Shown here: one piece after another, positions 43,561 to 57,040 of the stretch
Position numbering within the stretch: position 1 is the first letter of the stretch
Layout of the letters: each line of letters begins with the position of its first letter
Assembly: GCA_942159475.1 (NCBI GenBank)
Contig: OW804096.1
Span: forward strand, 103,576,194-103,640,193
Direction: 5' to 3'
Length of the DNA: 64,000 nucleotides
Source of the DNA: Sthenelais limicola
Lineage: Eukaryota > Annelida > Polychaeta > Phyllodocida > Sigalionidae
Notes under the pieces: model-generated
The model's database searches: none
Told to the model about the DNA's origin: nothing
The model's input: the letters and a program-made list of their open reading frames with translations, nothing else
Translations under genes and position numbers: made by a program

Positions 43561-44400
43561 TGCAATTATTTATGCTCTAAATAACCTTAGACCAAGGTAG
43601 CAAATTCAAAAATTATACTGATCACAAGCTATTAAAATTGCTGTTTGTAAGTCAAAGACACCAAAATTCAGAGATGGGCTGTGCTAATAGCAGAGTTTGG
43701 GGCTCCCATTGAGTATAGAAAAGGGGCTGACAATATTAGGGCGGATATGCTTTCTCAAATATAGACAATCCCTAAGGAAAAGGACAGACTCTCAGTCAAT
43801 TCAAAGTCTGCGCCTTAGATGAAGTTAATGAAATCCTTTGTTTTTGAGTTTGATAAACTTGAGAAAGAGTAGAACAGAGTGAAATGGATAAATTCCAACT
43901 GGGGGTGGAGGAGGAGAAGGGAGACTATGCCATAATTGTTGGCATGCTCTTTACTCTAATTCCTCCCCGAGGTAAGCCAGCCTACCCCCGTTTGGTTTTG
44001 CCCCCCTCAGCTAGGTATACAATAGTGAGGCATGCTCATCATAGGCCATCAGGGCATGAGAAAAACATTGGATAGGATCCAAGAGGCCTACAAATGTCCC
44101 ACTATGAGAAGTGATACATACAATGTTTTGACAAAATGTGCTAGTCAGAAGTCAGAAGTTGGACAGGAGTGTGTACCTCCTACAACTATGCCCATAGCAA
44201 GGTACCCAGGACAGATACTGGGAATGGATCTCTGTGGTGCCTTCCCAGTCTCTGATCAAGGGAACACACATATCATAATGGTAACTGACCATGCTGGGTT
44301 GAGGTCAAACCCATACCCTCCAAGGCAGCTAAAAATTTAGCTGACTATTTGGCCAATGAATACATTCCCTGGTATGGCCATCTAGATGTAGTCATCACCT
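43561..44400 (+). pseudogene. Ty3/gypsy fragment: end of RNase H and integrase
   Basis: The sequence resumes with YAIIYALNNLRP of RNase H, then an IEYRKGADNIRADMLSQ block. The integrase zinc-binding part is visible as HAHHRPSGHEK (44025-44060) and, in the next frame, YKCPTMRSD with a Cys further on. The core starts with ILGMDLCGAFPVSDQGNTH, including the first catalytic Asp. Stops and frameshifts occur throughout. It belongs to the same copy as 40620-41412. Confidence 0.75.
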
Positions 44401-45760
44401 ATAGGGGACTGGAATTTATAAACTAATGAGTGGAAGGGAGTCAAAATGGGAAAGGCATTCAGGTCCAACCCTCTTGGCAGAGTCTCCACCTCTTGTGGGA
44501 CTACTTTTAAGGCCTATTTTTTAACTTTCAGCAACAATCCAAATTATCCTTTTTCTAAAATTGTTCCCACTCCCAAGGGAATCAAAGATGCCGTGCTAAG
44601 TGAAGCCCTACATGGCCCTAACAGTTGCTTTCAGAGAGGCCACTGAATGCACTGAGGCTAGTAGAGAGGCCAATTACGAGAGATTGAGAGCCAGAGCAAA
44701 ACATCTAAGGATCCAAAGATCTAAACATAGGGGATCACATAGTGGTGTTATTGGGTACCAACACTCCCCTGGCCCCCGAAGTGGGATTATGGTTACATAA
44801 TAACTGGTATAAGGGGTACCACTATAACACTCAGGGAGACCGGTCACCATGCACCACCCTCTGCCACCCAATGCTGCTGTGGAGCTCCTCCGCTCAAGCC
44901 CCCACCAGATGCTCTCACCAGATCCTGAGCCAGGAGAGGGAGGGTGCAAATACCACCAATCCACCCCTACCCAAAGCTCTGAACCATACATCTGAAAATA
45001 CTGATACTCCACCCTCTAGAATCCACCAAGAGGGAGAGACCTGACTCCTCTCCCAACCCAGTCTCACCCTCTTCACCTGTGCAGAAGCTGTCTTGCATAC
45101 CCCCACAATGACCACCACCCCACCACGGCCTCAACCATGGGAGTTCGACCTGGAAGTACCTCCCATGACAGAATTCTCGGGGACTTCACCATTGGATTCC
45201 TCTTTATAACCTTCTTAGCCATGCATGCTAGAGGTGATCTATTTGAGGAAGAGGGAGTCCTAGTGTATGAAGAAGTATGGGTCAGAGCGCTGATGGTGAC
45301 TTGGACGACAGTGATTATCCTTCATCCTCCTATACCCCCTCCTGTCAAAGCCTAGGATAATAATAGTAGGTGGTTGTCTCCTGGTTGGAAAGGATTGACG
45401 TGTGAGTAGTATTCAATGCCATAAGTCCCATATAACTCTCCCCAGCCCAAAAATTATGCCCCTCTGTGGGGTTAATTTAACCTATGACAGTTTCTCCCCT
45501 CTTTCCACAATGGAACCAACCATTAAACTTTCCTGCAAAGAGCAGAAGTATGCCTTCTCTCTCACACAGAGGTCCCTAAACCTATCTGGGGTTTGGCTAC
45601 CCTTATATAGACATAAGTCTAGGAATTCTTTACCTTTGCTGCCTAAAGGGGCTTGTCCCCGAGGCACGGTCAACCTACAGTGTTGCGTGAGGACCCTTAA
45701 AAGAAAGGAAATTGCCCTAGAAGAACCCCTGACCCTTTCCCTTTAAAGCCTACCCCTCCA
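44401..45760 (+). other. Probable 3' part of the gypsy element
   Basis: Short plus-strand frames (for example 45137-45355 and 45402-45746) are Pro/Ser-rich and follow the integrase in the same orientation. They have no family resemblance that I can name, so I do not call an envelope or other gene. No long terminal repeat pair was detected. Confidence 0.35.
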
Positions 45761-48700
45761 AAACATGAATCAAGAGGATATGGGAGTGACACACAGTGCT
45801 AGGGCCCACTCCTGCTCTCTTGAACATCTCTCCTCCATCCCCCTTCCTCACCATATCATTATGATGACAATTTCAGACTGAGCAGGATGACATCATAGGT
45901 TTTTAACAATTTATTTGGTTTCTTGAGTAAATAACATGATCACTTTGTGAACAATTCAATTCAAGAATTCTTTTATTTTATCAGATCTTATTACAATACG
46001 GTATTTCAACTTTCTAAATAGACAATTGCCTAGATAGATCTTCCATTGAGGGCCTGAACTTCTACATTGTCTTTATCTTTATCTCATCTTTAATATTTTA
46101 CTATTAATATTTTGTTCTGCCTCTTTTGAGTGTGAGACAGATAGCGGAACAAAGAGTATTTTATACCTTGGGTGAAATCCATTCCTCTTAGGAGGAACCG
46201 TGGAATCCATGGACAAGGATCCAGCCAAACCAGGTATTTTTATCCAACTCTCATACTAGGAGAAGTTGTTATACACAAACAGTTTGGTCAAGACAAAAGA
46301 GTCTGAGAGGAAGCACCACAGAACCAGAGCTCCTTGTCTATCTCAAACCCTTCTGCTTTGAAATGAGAGTGATACAGGCACCCTGTCGGTCTGCAACAAG
46401 GTCCAGGGGCCTTCAGATGGACTGGCAGGCAGAGGAGGATGTGGTGACAACCATACAGAAGAAATTTTTGTGTACTCAGACTCTCATGAGAATTTAAGAC
46501 ATTTTCACAGGTGTTCAAAAGCACAACTCCACACAAAGACTTCTTTATAAATTTACTTGACTAAAAGACTTTTTAGTAGCAGTACAATGGCCTCGCATCA
46601 ATGAATATAATTCCTTTAATAGAGCCTCAAACCAACTTTCTGGACCAATGATGTCCATTTTACTTTTATTACCTTATGTATCATCTACATTCCTTCTTTG
46701 TAAACACTTTGTTGTATTTCATTCTGTTTGGTCAGACTAGGTTGGTCAGTGGGCTAATATTTTGTTTGAAAGATTTATTATCTTTCAATCAAAAGATAAT
46801 TATTATATGAATGTAAAGAATTGCATTCTTTGGGAAGGAGGGGACAAACTATCTAAAACTGACTCCCCTACCTGTCTGATCTAATTAACATTCGCTGCTC
46901 TGTGGTAATCAGTGGAAAGGGGGAGGGGCCAGAGGGAAGGAGGCATGACCAACTTGGGTTTGGAGTAGGGGAGGGGAGGGGGAGTGGAGGGAATCCTATC
47001 TACTATGTTGACAATGCATGACCTTAGCATGATGAGGCACTGGTGGTCAGTCCACATGGAGGAGGATTCTTCCTCAGCCAATTAGAATGGGGTAGAGCAG
47101 CATAAATATGAACAATTTTCATGAAAAGTAGTAATTTGCAGTAAATGCAGTTGAAAAAATGTCAAAAATAGATTTGTTTATATGTTGCTGATTTTTCTTG
47201 TACATATTAACATGATACCCAGCTCTAATTCTCCGGAATTTGGCAGCTTAATAATTGAAAAATAGTATTTCCTTTCATTTTTCTATATAATAGAATGTAT
47301 GAAATATGATATCAGTCATTATATACTGTGATGTTTTGCTGTACCAAACATACCTTACAGTCAGGAAAATGCAAAAACATGTCAATATAATGCTCAGGAT
47401 TTAACCTAATCCATATTTCTTTGAATATCCAGAACAACAGCTTTATTCTTTAGCCTCTAAATTGTGAGGATATATAATTGGTGTGACGTATAGTGATGCA
47501 TTTAACTTCCCCAACCATCAAGCTGACATATGGATGATCTTTTAGTTACTATCCCTAAATATTAATGCGAATTTAACCTGGGATTATGAAACTATGTAAA
47601 AATCACTACTTGATAATCTAATAGATCTATATACAAGCTTAATATAGTTGATCTAGGCACATAAAGAAGCGTGACATACGATGACACATATTTCCCATGG
47701 GTTCCCCCTCTAGTTAATAGAGAAATATTGAATTCATACCCATAAAAATTATGAGAATCAATTGGCAAGTACTTAAACTCAATATTTATAAAAGGAACCG
47801 ATGGATAAAATATTGCTATTTTTTATTATTACAGTTTAAAATAATAATTTTGTTTAAATAATATATATGAATAAACTAGGAAAGGCTGGTTATACCAGAC
47901 CAAAGTTGTTACAGTGCTAATCATTTAACAGAATATAACCTAAAAAAAAACACTGGTATTTTGCCCATAACTTCCTTATTTCTGATGATAGAGCCATGAA
48001 AATTGGGTTCCCATGACAATTTTGACACCCAGCCAGTGTCATCAAAATTAAATCTGTCATGATATTTGTCCTGTTATTGCTCAAAAACCCAAATGCCTAC
48101 CAGTCGTGAAAATCGGTCATATATCTAGGAACTTGTTCATGAACAAATTCAGTCAAATGCTCGGATATTAATAAAGTTTGATGCTAGGCCTCAAGCACTC
48201 CTTGCCTGGGCCGAGCTGACAAAACATCAACTGATCTCTGACTTCCTGCTTCCAACTTCACATAATACCAAAATCTCTGGGCAAATTGACCTTGGTATTT
48301 CACAACACATCATGTATGATACTGAAAAGCGAAAATTACTTACTGAGAATTGCAAAATCATCCTAGCTGTTGGCCATCTTGGTTGCTACTAAGAATGATG
48401 TGTGTCATCAAATATATTCACTTGTTAATTTGCAAAGGTGAACAACAAGCTCTTTTGCTTTAAAAATATCATGGTTTTGAACTTAAAGCTACATTCCCAG
48501 AAGTTAAGATCGAGTGGTTCTTCTGGAATTTCATTCATATTAGTTCCCAAACTCAATATTTCTCTCTCTCTGCAAATTTTCCCTCATAACGCATGCGCGG
48601 TGACTATCAGAATGGAACAAGGTTATGTAGGTCACACTGGTTTTCACCAGTATAAGAGGACAAGTATTTCTTCTCAAATATAAAACTCCAACCTCCAACA

Positions 48701-49190
48701 AATAATATTAGAAGACTTGATGAGAAAACTGCATTTTCTAACCAGATAAAAAAGATCTGCCTAGAGTCATTAAAAGCGAATGGCAACATCTGGACAATCC
48801 CAGACCCAATGGTTTTCTAGGATATCTAGAATATTCAGAATATGTATGTTAGTGAAAAATTAATCTCTGCTTGTGGCAATACATTATTTGGAATGTTTAA
48901 ATGATTTAAACAAATTAGAAAAATTTATTGATTGTCATGATATTGAACTATGCGCTGGTGTTTTGTTTTATACAGCTATTGTATGTACCTATGTTTTTAT
49001 ATTTATATAATGCTATAGTGTCTATTTCAATCATATATCTGATGATTATTATAATTTAAGTGAACAAGATCGTCATTAAAATTTTGAGAAATTATGAAAC
49101 AAGGAAATAATTATTAGGAAATCAGCAAATTCTGAGATATAATGTATGTGTACACAATGTTTTTGACTGAATAAAAATCTTTAAATACAA
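45761..49190. other. Unassigned AT-rich sequence
   Basis: No coding frame or RNA gene is supported. Purine-rich low-complexity sequence occurs at 46911-46995. Some strings near 48500-48620 differ in GC content from the surroundings, but no element border was found. Confidence 0.4.
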
Positions 49191-49725
49191 ATACCTTCAG
49201 AGAGAAACCTAAACGATTGGAACAAGATGGGGCAGGGTAGTAATTTATGGAAAGCCATTTATGTACATATCGCCAATCTGTAAAAAAGGACTAGCAGAAA
49301 TCCTGTTCAGCCTTATACAGTTCCTGTTCAGCAGTACACAGCACCGGGGTAGTAGCCCACTGCGGCCGGGTTAGGCTTCTGCTCTGCTGATCAGCAAATA
49401 CTCTGGAAAACCATTTATGTACATATCCCCATTACTCTAAAACGGGAAGAGTAGGATACTGATCAGGAATAAAGAAGTAAGAATAGCCATAGAAAAAGCG
49501 TGCGGACTAGGAATTTTTTTCCTGTTCAGCTGCGGGATAGCCCCCAACCCGCACTCTTCCTAGTCTTCCAAAAAGTTACATTTTAGAAATTTTCTAGTCT
49601 CCCAATTTCATAATTCCTGCTCAGCCATCACTAATCCCTGAACAGCATCATGCTTCTCCTATTCTTCCCCGGGTTGGGTGCCATTCCGCACAACGTTTTC
49701 CTGTTCAGCATTCAAACTATGTGGA
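49190..49725 (+). repeat. Repeat with CCTGTTCAGC motifs, left copy
   Basis: Two sub-blocks, each starting near GGAAAGCCATTTATGTACAT (the second with GGAAAACC). CCTGTTCAGC-type motifs occur at about 49312, 49324, 49522 and 49690, with CCTGCTCAGC and CCTGAACAGC variants between. The whole is inversely repeated at 54640-55060, but with the sub-blocks in a different order. Confidence 0.75.
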
Positions 49726-50289
49726 CAAAATGGAAGACAAAGTGGATCCAGGCCCATTTCAGTGATTTTCCAGAACCGTAACGATGGGACCAGTTGTTCA
49801 TAGGCTTTTGATGTATCTAGCACGTTTCATATTCAGATTTTATATTGATCAATTACCTTTTTTCAACTTTTGCATTATAAGTAACTTAGTTAGTTACTGT
49901 AAGGTGTGAGAGGGGCCAGTCAGGGGGAGAGTAAAAAAGATAATCTTCGAGATTGATTTATCTTAAAGATAAATTTTAAGGCCATTTAATAAATTCCACA
50001 AAGATTCAATTGTTTTCAACCCAAATGACGCATTTGGGGTGGAATTCTTATATAAGACACTTTATTTCTGACAGTTAATAAACAATAGGCCCTACACGGA
50101 AATGGGTTATTAATCTTTCTGTGACAGTTCTTCCGAGCTAACCCTTAACTTGGAAGTCAGCAGTTAGAGTATACCAAGAGATATTCTTTTTAAAAAAAGG
50201 CTATACAGGAATGAATATTGCAATATAATAGGGAAAATTCCTATCCCGCATCTTAGACTAGAGACATGTTGCTGATCAGCAGGTCAGAA

Positions 50290-50510
50290 GCCTAATCCGG
50301 CCGGAGTGCCCGATGTGCATGGGAAAATCCGCCAGTGCATACAAAAGTGCATCTGACCAGTCACATAAGTGCAATCCGCTCAAAAAAGCAGTTTTGCACC
50401 TGGTTCTGCACCTGATGCAACGTGCATCATCTGATGCACTCCAAAATGCATATCAAAGTTATATATCAAAATCGGGTGTAAATGCACTAGATGCATGCAG
50501 TTAAAATGGT
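50290..50510. repeat. GTGCAT/TGCAC-rich cluster
   Basis: More than ten GTGCAT, ATGCAC or TGCAT strings lie within about 220 bp. Similar density occurs in the 54340-54520 repeat. Confidence 0.6.
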
Positions 50511-50559
50511 TTTATCAAGTGATGAACATGTAAATATTTGTACTGATGAAGAATATTTG

Positions 50560-52330
50560 GGTCTTTACTGCATAACACAAATATAAGTGATGTGTCACAG
50601 GAAAATGAGTTGCAAGTAAAAGAATCCATCTTTTTCAAAGCTGTTTATGCACAAGATGCTTTTGGTGGAATTTTTTCATTTTAAGGATGCTTAGCACTGC
50701 TAGTAGTATGAATATTTCTGCCATATTCCAAGACTCTGTATTGAATATATCTGTATAATTCCAAGGTTGTCCGAAGGAGAATATTTAACTATATTTAATC
50801 ATTCTTTACTATCTTTACTATAGTAATTAACCATCAAGAACTATAGTTAACTTTTGTCATACATGCAAATATAATGGAAGTATCTGCATCTAAGTTAGCC
50901 CACACCAGCTATAATTAATGTAAAATATTAATATGAATACCAAGGGCTCGTAGATCTATGACCCCTTGATATTTATATTAATATTTTACACTGTGTAATT
51001 CTTTGCTTTCAGTGATGTCATGTTTATATTTTTCACTGAATTGAAGCAGGCCTAAACAATTAGGAAGGTCAAAATTACATAATTATACTTTTTTTATGAA
51101 CAATAATGGAGATATATCACATTTCGTAACTCTACATAAAACATTCCCTTACCAGTTCATGGAGTTTTATGTAAGGGAATAAAAGGTTTCAGAGACATCG
51201 TGGGCTAGTAACGTTTATTCTTATCAAAATAGACATGCGAATGCATCTTTCATCCACAAAATACTAAATGCAATTTAATATTTATGTTTTGTCTTTGGGT
51301 ATTTCATTATTTTGAAGCTAATATATGTCGTAACTTGACACAAATATTCCAAAATGATATTTTCCATGTCTATATCAGTACAAGAATTGTGTTTTCTCAT
51401 AATAATGAACTAGCGTGCATGTGTAGAAACCATTCTTTCTAGCAGAAGTACTATATTATCTTAGTGCGCCTGTGTATTATATTCAAATTCCATAATTATT
51501 ACTTATTTCCTAGCCTGAAAAAGCACTTTTATCCCAATAGCAGCAAAGATTTTGGCATAAGAACTTTGAAAGTAGGGTTCCCACGGCCTGATTTTGGCCA
51601 AGGAAAATAAAAAGGTTATGAACATGTGTGATCATCCTAAATACAAGTTGTAGAAACACTAGACAGGAAAACGAAATGATGCCCTATTGGGAGAATTATT
51701 CATATATAATATTTGATCATCTATGTTGTGTATGTTCTAGATTGACTGGCTGTTAAATCATTTCAGTTGAAGAACGGGAAGGGGATTATAAAAGGAGGAA
51801 TTAAATCCGTGGGAGAAATTGTGAAGTAATATTTTCACTAATTCAACATTCTAAGTTTCGTGTAGTATAGAGGGGTTTCTATGACTCAGTGTTAGATAGT
51901 GAGTGTGAGTGTCAGAAGGTGAAGTGCGACAGTGAGCTGTGAATGCCAGGTGAGCGTGCAGTGCCAGGTATTGTGACCCGTTGTGGCTTCATTATGTTGT
52001 ATGATATTATGGTAGTTGTGTGCCCCAATTTGGTCTGAACTATCATTTCTGATACACCTGTTAAGAAAGTCTAGGTTATAGAGATGAATATCTGAGTATT
52101 TCAAATAAGTATAATATGCTCTATAGACCCGATTTATAAAATGAATGCAGTTCATGATGCTCCCAACGATGCATTACTGACCAGATATTAAATATTAATA
52201 TGTTATTTCTGCCCGAAATAATAATGAACATCTCTTATTGAAATGCTGAAAATAACATATCAAGCATTAATGCCCTACTATGTAGGCCGACATGCATGGG
52301 AGCGAGGCACTTCCATAGCATTACAACAAT
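50560..52330 (+). repeat. R1 repeat copy, diverged and partly truncated
   Basis: Shares with 12765-14660 the GGAAAATGAGT block (50600), GCGCCTGTGTATTATATTC (51466), the GAGGGGTTTCTATGA start (51869) and GATGCTCCCAACGATG (52158). Internal hairpins lie at 50923-50990 and 51133-51175. Confidence 0.65.
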
Positions 52331-53579
52331 TATTAAATATCAATGTCGTTAGATTGAGCTGAGCTTGTGTAGTTACACCATTCTTTGAGACGGCCTTCTC
52401 TCATCTGGTCACGTGACAGAGCATCTTGGCGAGCAGTGGGCCGGTCCGTGGGGGAATCCGGCCCTTGACGACCATAGCAACCCAGCTTAAAATCTCCAAC
52501 TTTCCCCCTCGATATCTTAAAGTATACACATTTGTCGGCAAAACGGAACAAGCGACTGCAATGTGTGAACAATAATTGATATATCCATGTAAGATCATTT
52601 TGACCCGTTTATGTATGGTTTCAAAGGGGTTGAAAACAGGTAGTTTAGCGTTAGCGCCTATGAGACTCAGCTGTTGTATTCACCCGAGTTTTTGCCGCCG
52701 ATCGTAGCGCCACCTGTAAATACCCGGATTCTCGTCTCAAAGAATAGTGTTGCCGTTACGTCATAATTATTAAAGATAAAGAGACCCCCCTTTTAAATAT
52801 CATAATAATGGACAGCTGACCCACCGGGGTCAGCAACTATATCTCCATAGTGATTGACCCTGAAGACGGGTCGTCATCACCGTTCCTCCTGACGCCGAAG
52901 GTTCAACGGCCGTTTCTCCCCCAACTAGACAAGTCGCACCTGAACATTTTTTCTTGTATGTGTACATATTGTATTCATCATATTTATTGTCTATTTCTTC
53001 TTGGTTATACATATATGCTTATTATGTCCATGTGTATGGAGAAATAAACCTCAGGTTTATTAGCCCGAATCGCCAAACCAGAGTTTGTATATCTGATGAT
53101 ATTATTAGTGTGGTTACTGATATATGGGAAGCACACCAGGAGAATATATAGAAATAAAATGTATATTCTTTACAAAAAGATAGTAAAACCTTGGTTCAGA
53201 ACCAGGGCCTCTTTTGCTGGCCTACATCGATTCTCAAGCCCAACTTTTCATTTAATTTTGCTGGCCAAATTAGTAGATGATTTACCTCAACCTAATACTA
53301 AATCATTTGATGAATCAGGATCAATATGGCCGAAATATGGCTAAAATTAGGCAAAAATGAAGGTATTTGAGACATAGATGTAGGAATCGAAATATTTGCC
53401 CCAGCCTTCCCAAACTTTGTCTGCGTTATAGTGATAGTCCCTGCTACATATACGCCAAAAATTGTAGATTCAACAAATTTTAATTTTTCTAAAAATAAAA
53501 TAAAATCCTGCCCGTTTGGGAGAATTATATATGATGATTTGTTAAGTCGATATGATATGTGATGATGAAACAATATGAT
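52331..53579. other. Unassigned sequence
   Basis: Includes moderately GC-rich parts at 52380-52480 and 52800-52930. Short frames on both strands show no family resemblance. No gene called. Confidence 0.4.
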
Positions 53580-54120
53580 AGAGACATGATGTTATAATTT
53601 TAAATTTGAACTCATTAAAGCTGTGTTATATCGCACAGATAGTTCTTGATAATCATTATAATTCAATACAAGATCTAATGTTTCTGTTTGATGCAAAATA
53701 AAATAATATGTGATGTGTTACAGGAAAATGAGTCACAATTCGTAAAAAAAGTTGATTTTAGATTCATATTTGAAAAGATAAGATTATGCTTCCCTTAGTT
53801 AAGAATTGATCATAATGCCACCAGTCATTCATGGTGAATCTTGCCATAGGCATACCATTGTGCCACTTGGTCTCACCAGGTGGCGGTACTGTTTTAACCA
53901 GGTGGCGATAATTGGTAATTGGGATGCATTTACACTTTCTTTTACAATAAAAGTGCCGCTAATACACTTAAATTGTATGGCATTTATACCACTATAGATA
54001 TTTCCCATCATGTACATAGAATGTTATAAGTGATATACTTATACTAGTTTAGGTGTGTTATATACCTGTTTGATATTGAAAAATGCTGTAATCAAAACAC
54101 CCGAATGATTGTACATATAG
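53580..54120 (-). repeat. R1 repeat copy, end portion
   Basis: Contains the GGAAAATGAGTCAC block (53720), the CACCAGGTGGCGGTA block (53876) and the terminal ATCAAAACACCC (54091), inverse to the start of 12765-14660. Confidence 0.6.
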
Positions 54121-54339
54121 ATTGTGCCTAGTGGCTTGGGAGAGGCAGAGCCAACAAACAACTGGAACACATCAAATAAGCCCTACTATGCAGTCAGGCT
54201 CACATGTAGAGGATGGCAGAGTTGATGAAAATAAAATGATGCATATGAAGAGAGGACAGTACACTGCCCTAAACTCTCTCCGAAATCTTTTGGGAATATT
54301 GATACCCTTTAAACCTTTCTGTGAGCAATAATATACCTC

Positions 54340-54640
54340 TCCAACAGCACAATGAAAGTGCCTCACTGAGTGCATCATAGGTGCGTTCTTTAACCTGGTG
54401 AATAGTGTATTTTTGAGAGCATCAGAAGAGAATTAAATACCCTGGCCAATAGTGCATCTTTGAGAGCATCAAAAAGTGCATTTATAAATCGGGTCCATAG
54501 AGCATTGTAAAATCAAGTTTGAGCCTCATAACTGTTTACGTTTTCCACTAGTAAAGCACCAGGTCAGTATCAGGTCAAAAGTTCCAGGTCAAAACTAGGT
54601 CAGAAATGCAATCATGCACATCGGGTGGGCTCCTACTCCG
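54340..54640 (-). repeat. Dispersed repeat copy with DR5-8-DR5 array
   Basis: Inverse relative of 6165-6439. Four AGGTCA half-sites lie at 54561, 54572, 54586 and 54597 with the same 5-8-5 spacing. Confidence 0.7.
54561..54602 (+). promoter_or_regulatory. Paired DR5 nuclear-receptor-like half-site array, second copy
   Basis: The four hexamers are exact while the spacers differ from those at 6189-6230, so the half-sites and spacing are better kept than the sequence around them. Confidence 0.55.
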
Positions 54641-55065
54641 GCCCTGTGTACTGCTGAACAGGAACTGTATAAGGCTGAACAGGATTCCTGCTAGTACTTT
54701 TTTACGGATTGGCGATCTGTATATAAATGGCTAGTATTTGAAATATTGCTGAACAGCAAAACGTTCTGCGGAATGGCGCCCAAGCCGGGGAAGAATAGGA
54801 GAAGCATGAACCCTGTTCACGAATTAGTAATGGCTGAGCAGGAATTATAAAACTGGAAGATTAGCCAATTCCTAAAATGTAACTTTTTGGAAGAATAGGG
54901 AGAGTGCGGGTTGGGTGCTATCCCGCAGCTGAACAGGAAATAAAATTCCCAGTCCGCATGCTTTTTCTATGGCTATTCTTACTTCTGTATTCCTGATCAG
55001 CATCCTACTCTTCCCGTTTTAGAGTAATGGGGATATGAACATAAATGGCTTTCCATAGTAGTTAG
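54641..55065 (-). repeat. Repeat with GCTGAACAGG motifs, right copy
   Basis: Inverse of 49190-49725 at about 85% identity in places, including the CCATAGAAAAAGC(G/A)TGCGGACT region. GCTGAACAGGA motifs lie near 54652 and 54672, and GCTGAACAGG at 54929. Confidence 0.75.
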
Positions 55066-55199
55066 CTTACCAAGTGAAATTTGAGATTTGTATAGAAAAT
55101 TCCTGGGAATGTAGCTTTAAAATAGGCTTATGCTGGTGAGACTTTGCACAAAGAACTACTTAAATATGAAAATAAAAATAAAATATGTTTGACCTTTTA

Positions 55200-56455
55200 C
55201 CTTGACCCTGAACCATGATCAAGGTCATTTAATCTGTGAAATTGATCATCAAAACATTTGTCCTGTTTGTAGCTCAAAAATCGTCACTGCATTAATAAAA
55301 TACCTTAATCAAAAGAAATATAATTCAAATGCAAAAGCTATGCCTTTTGACCTTGAAAAAGTTGACCTTGAACTTGGCATTAGTTCAGGGTTATTCAAGA
55401 TCTATTGCACTAAGGTTGAAAATTATTATTTCAGTGGAGAATGTGACAAGTCTGAACTAATATTAACTATTCAGAATTTATCATTCTGTTAATATTTTAC
55501 AATGGACTGATATTACTATTGTCCTCTTTTTATCAAAATATTTGAATCATTGTCTTGGTAATAATGACCTTGACCTTGTAATAAGGTCAACTGAATGTTG
55601 AACTGTTTAGAAATTGTACTGAATCTTTGATATTTTCCATACACAGATACTAAACCAATGGAAATTGGCAATTTCAGCTGTATAGAGCAGAATATAGCAA
55701 TTTCCTAGATTTGACCTTGAGAATATGACCTTGACCTTGGTTCAAGGTCATCATAAACTAGATATGATTAAGCCCTAGTTGGGATACATGGAATATCAGG
55801 AGAGCAACATTAAATGTACGATTGCTAAACCTTTATGTGAATGTAGAACAGAGCTCACTTTGCAATATTTTCGATATTGGAGCTATTTGGGGCTTTTTTC
55901 CATAGAAATGCATAGGAAAAGGGAACTGACTATTTTTGTTACGGCAACAGTAGATGTAGTTAAAATAGGTATATATAGACAAATAGAGTATCAATACAGA
56001 GCTGTTGATTTAGGGAACAATATTCAGTAGATAATTTGCTACTTTATGTCAACAGGGGGTCACTATAACAACTGAAACAAACTCACATACAAAAGCTAGA
56101 GCAAAATTTCCTATTTGACCTTGAAAATAGTGACCTTGATCTTTATCAAGGTCACTCACCAGGTGGTTGGATATAGCCCTCATGGATACTATTATTATCC
56201 CTAAGTTTGGTGACATTCCCAACAAAAGTCTAGAAATTGGAAACTGAAAACCGTTTGTTTTGTAAGAACAAAAAAAATAGTGACTGTTGCTATGGACTGT
56301 TGCTATGGAAATATATTTTTTATTCAAAGGGCTATCTCACTTGTGTCTTTGGATAAATTTGTTTCTATGACCCATGGCCACTTTCATACCAAAGGGAACA
56401 TTTGTAGCATGATCTGAAGTAAACAGCCTATTTTATGCAGTTAACTCACCCACTA
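55200..56455 (-). repeat. Right inverted arm with TCAAGGTCA sites
   Basis: Inverse of 37291-38330. Exact TCAAGGTCA or its inverse occurs at 55219, 55348, 55363, 55565, 55712, 55726, 55742, 56116, 56131 and 56146. Confidence 0.7.
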
Positions 56456-57040
56456 ATAAACAAATATAGCCTAGGACTAGCTAGGACTTGTCTTATGACT
56501 AGATTATAGGCCTGATTATGTGGTAATCGTAGGCTATTTGTCATCTAAAGTAATCCCCATGGTTCAGATTAATATCTAAAGAGCAAGAAAAAAACACACT
56601 TGCACGAACCAAGTAATCTAGGCCTAGCACTTTTCGCTCAGTAACGATTTAATTAGCCTACGGATAACAGTTGCGATTCGTTTCGTTCCGTCCCTCGATG
56701 ATCCACGACACGTAATTGAATTGTGTTTTCGATCGATGTTGACAGACGTCACAACATGGCCTCGCGCGTTACCCGTTACCAGGCAAGCTGAGTATTTGGT
56801 GTTATGAATAAGTTATTACTGGCAGACCACTAGCATTAATATGCTCGTCCTATACACGCGTACCACTTCCTAGTTTGGCAAATGGGGAGACAGACCTATT
56901 GTCAAATGTATTCATATCTCGGATGTTATTTAATTGCTAAAATATCAAAGTGCTTGTAGCTGACATTGGATCGTATTGAACTTGAAGCCATGTTTTGATC
57001 CTTATAAGTTATAGGAGGCATAGTGGCAGGCAGCTTATGC
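56456..57040. other. Upstream region of the ZNF474-like gene
   Basis: Local CpG enrichment at 56690-56790 may mark the promoter. No coding frame. Confidence 0.4.

Noticed and set aside
45402..45746. Possible envelope-like gene 3' of the gypsy integrase
   Set aside because: No signal peptide, cleavage site or membrane segment is visible, and the frame has no recognisable homology.
46881..47081. Short minus-strand Pro-rich frame
   Set aside because: It comes from a purine-rich low-complexity tract.
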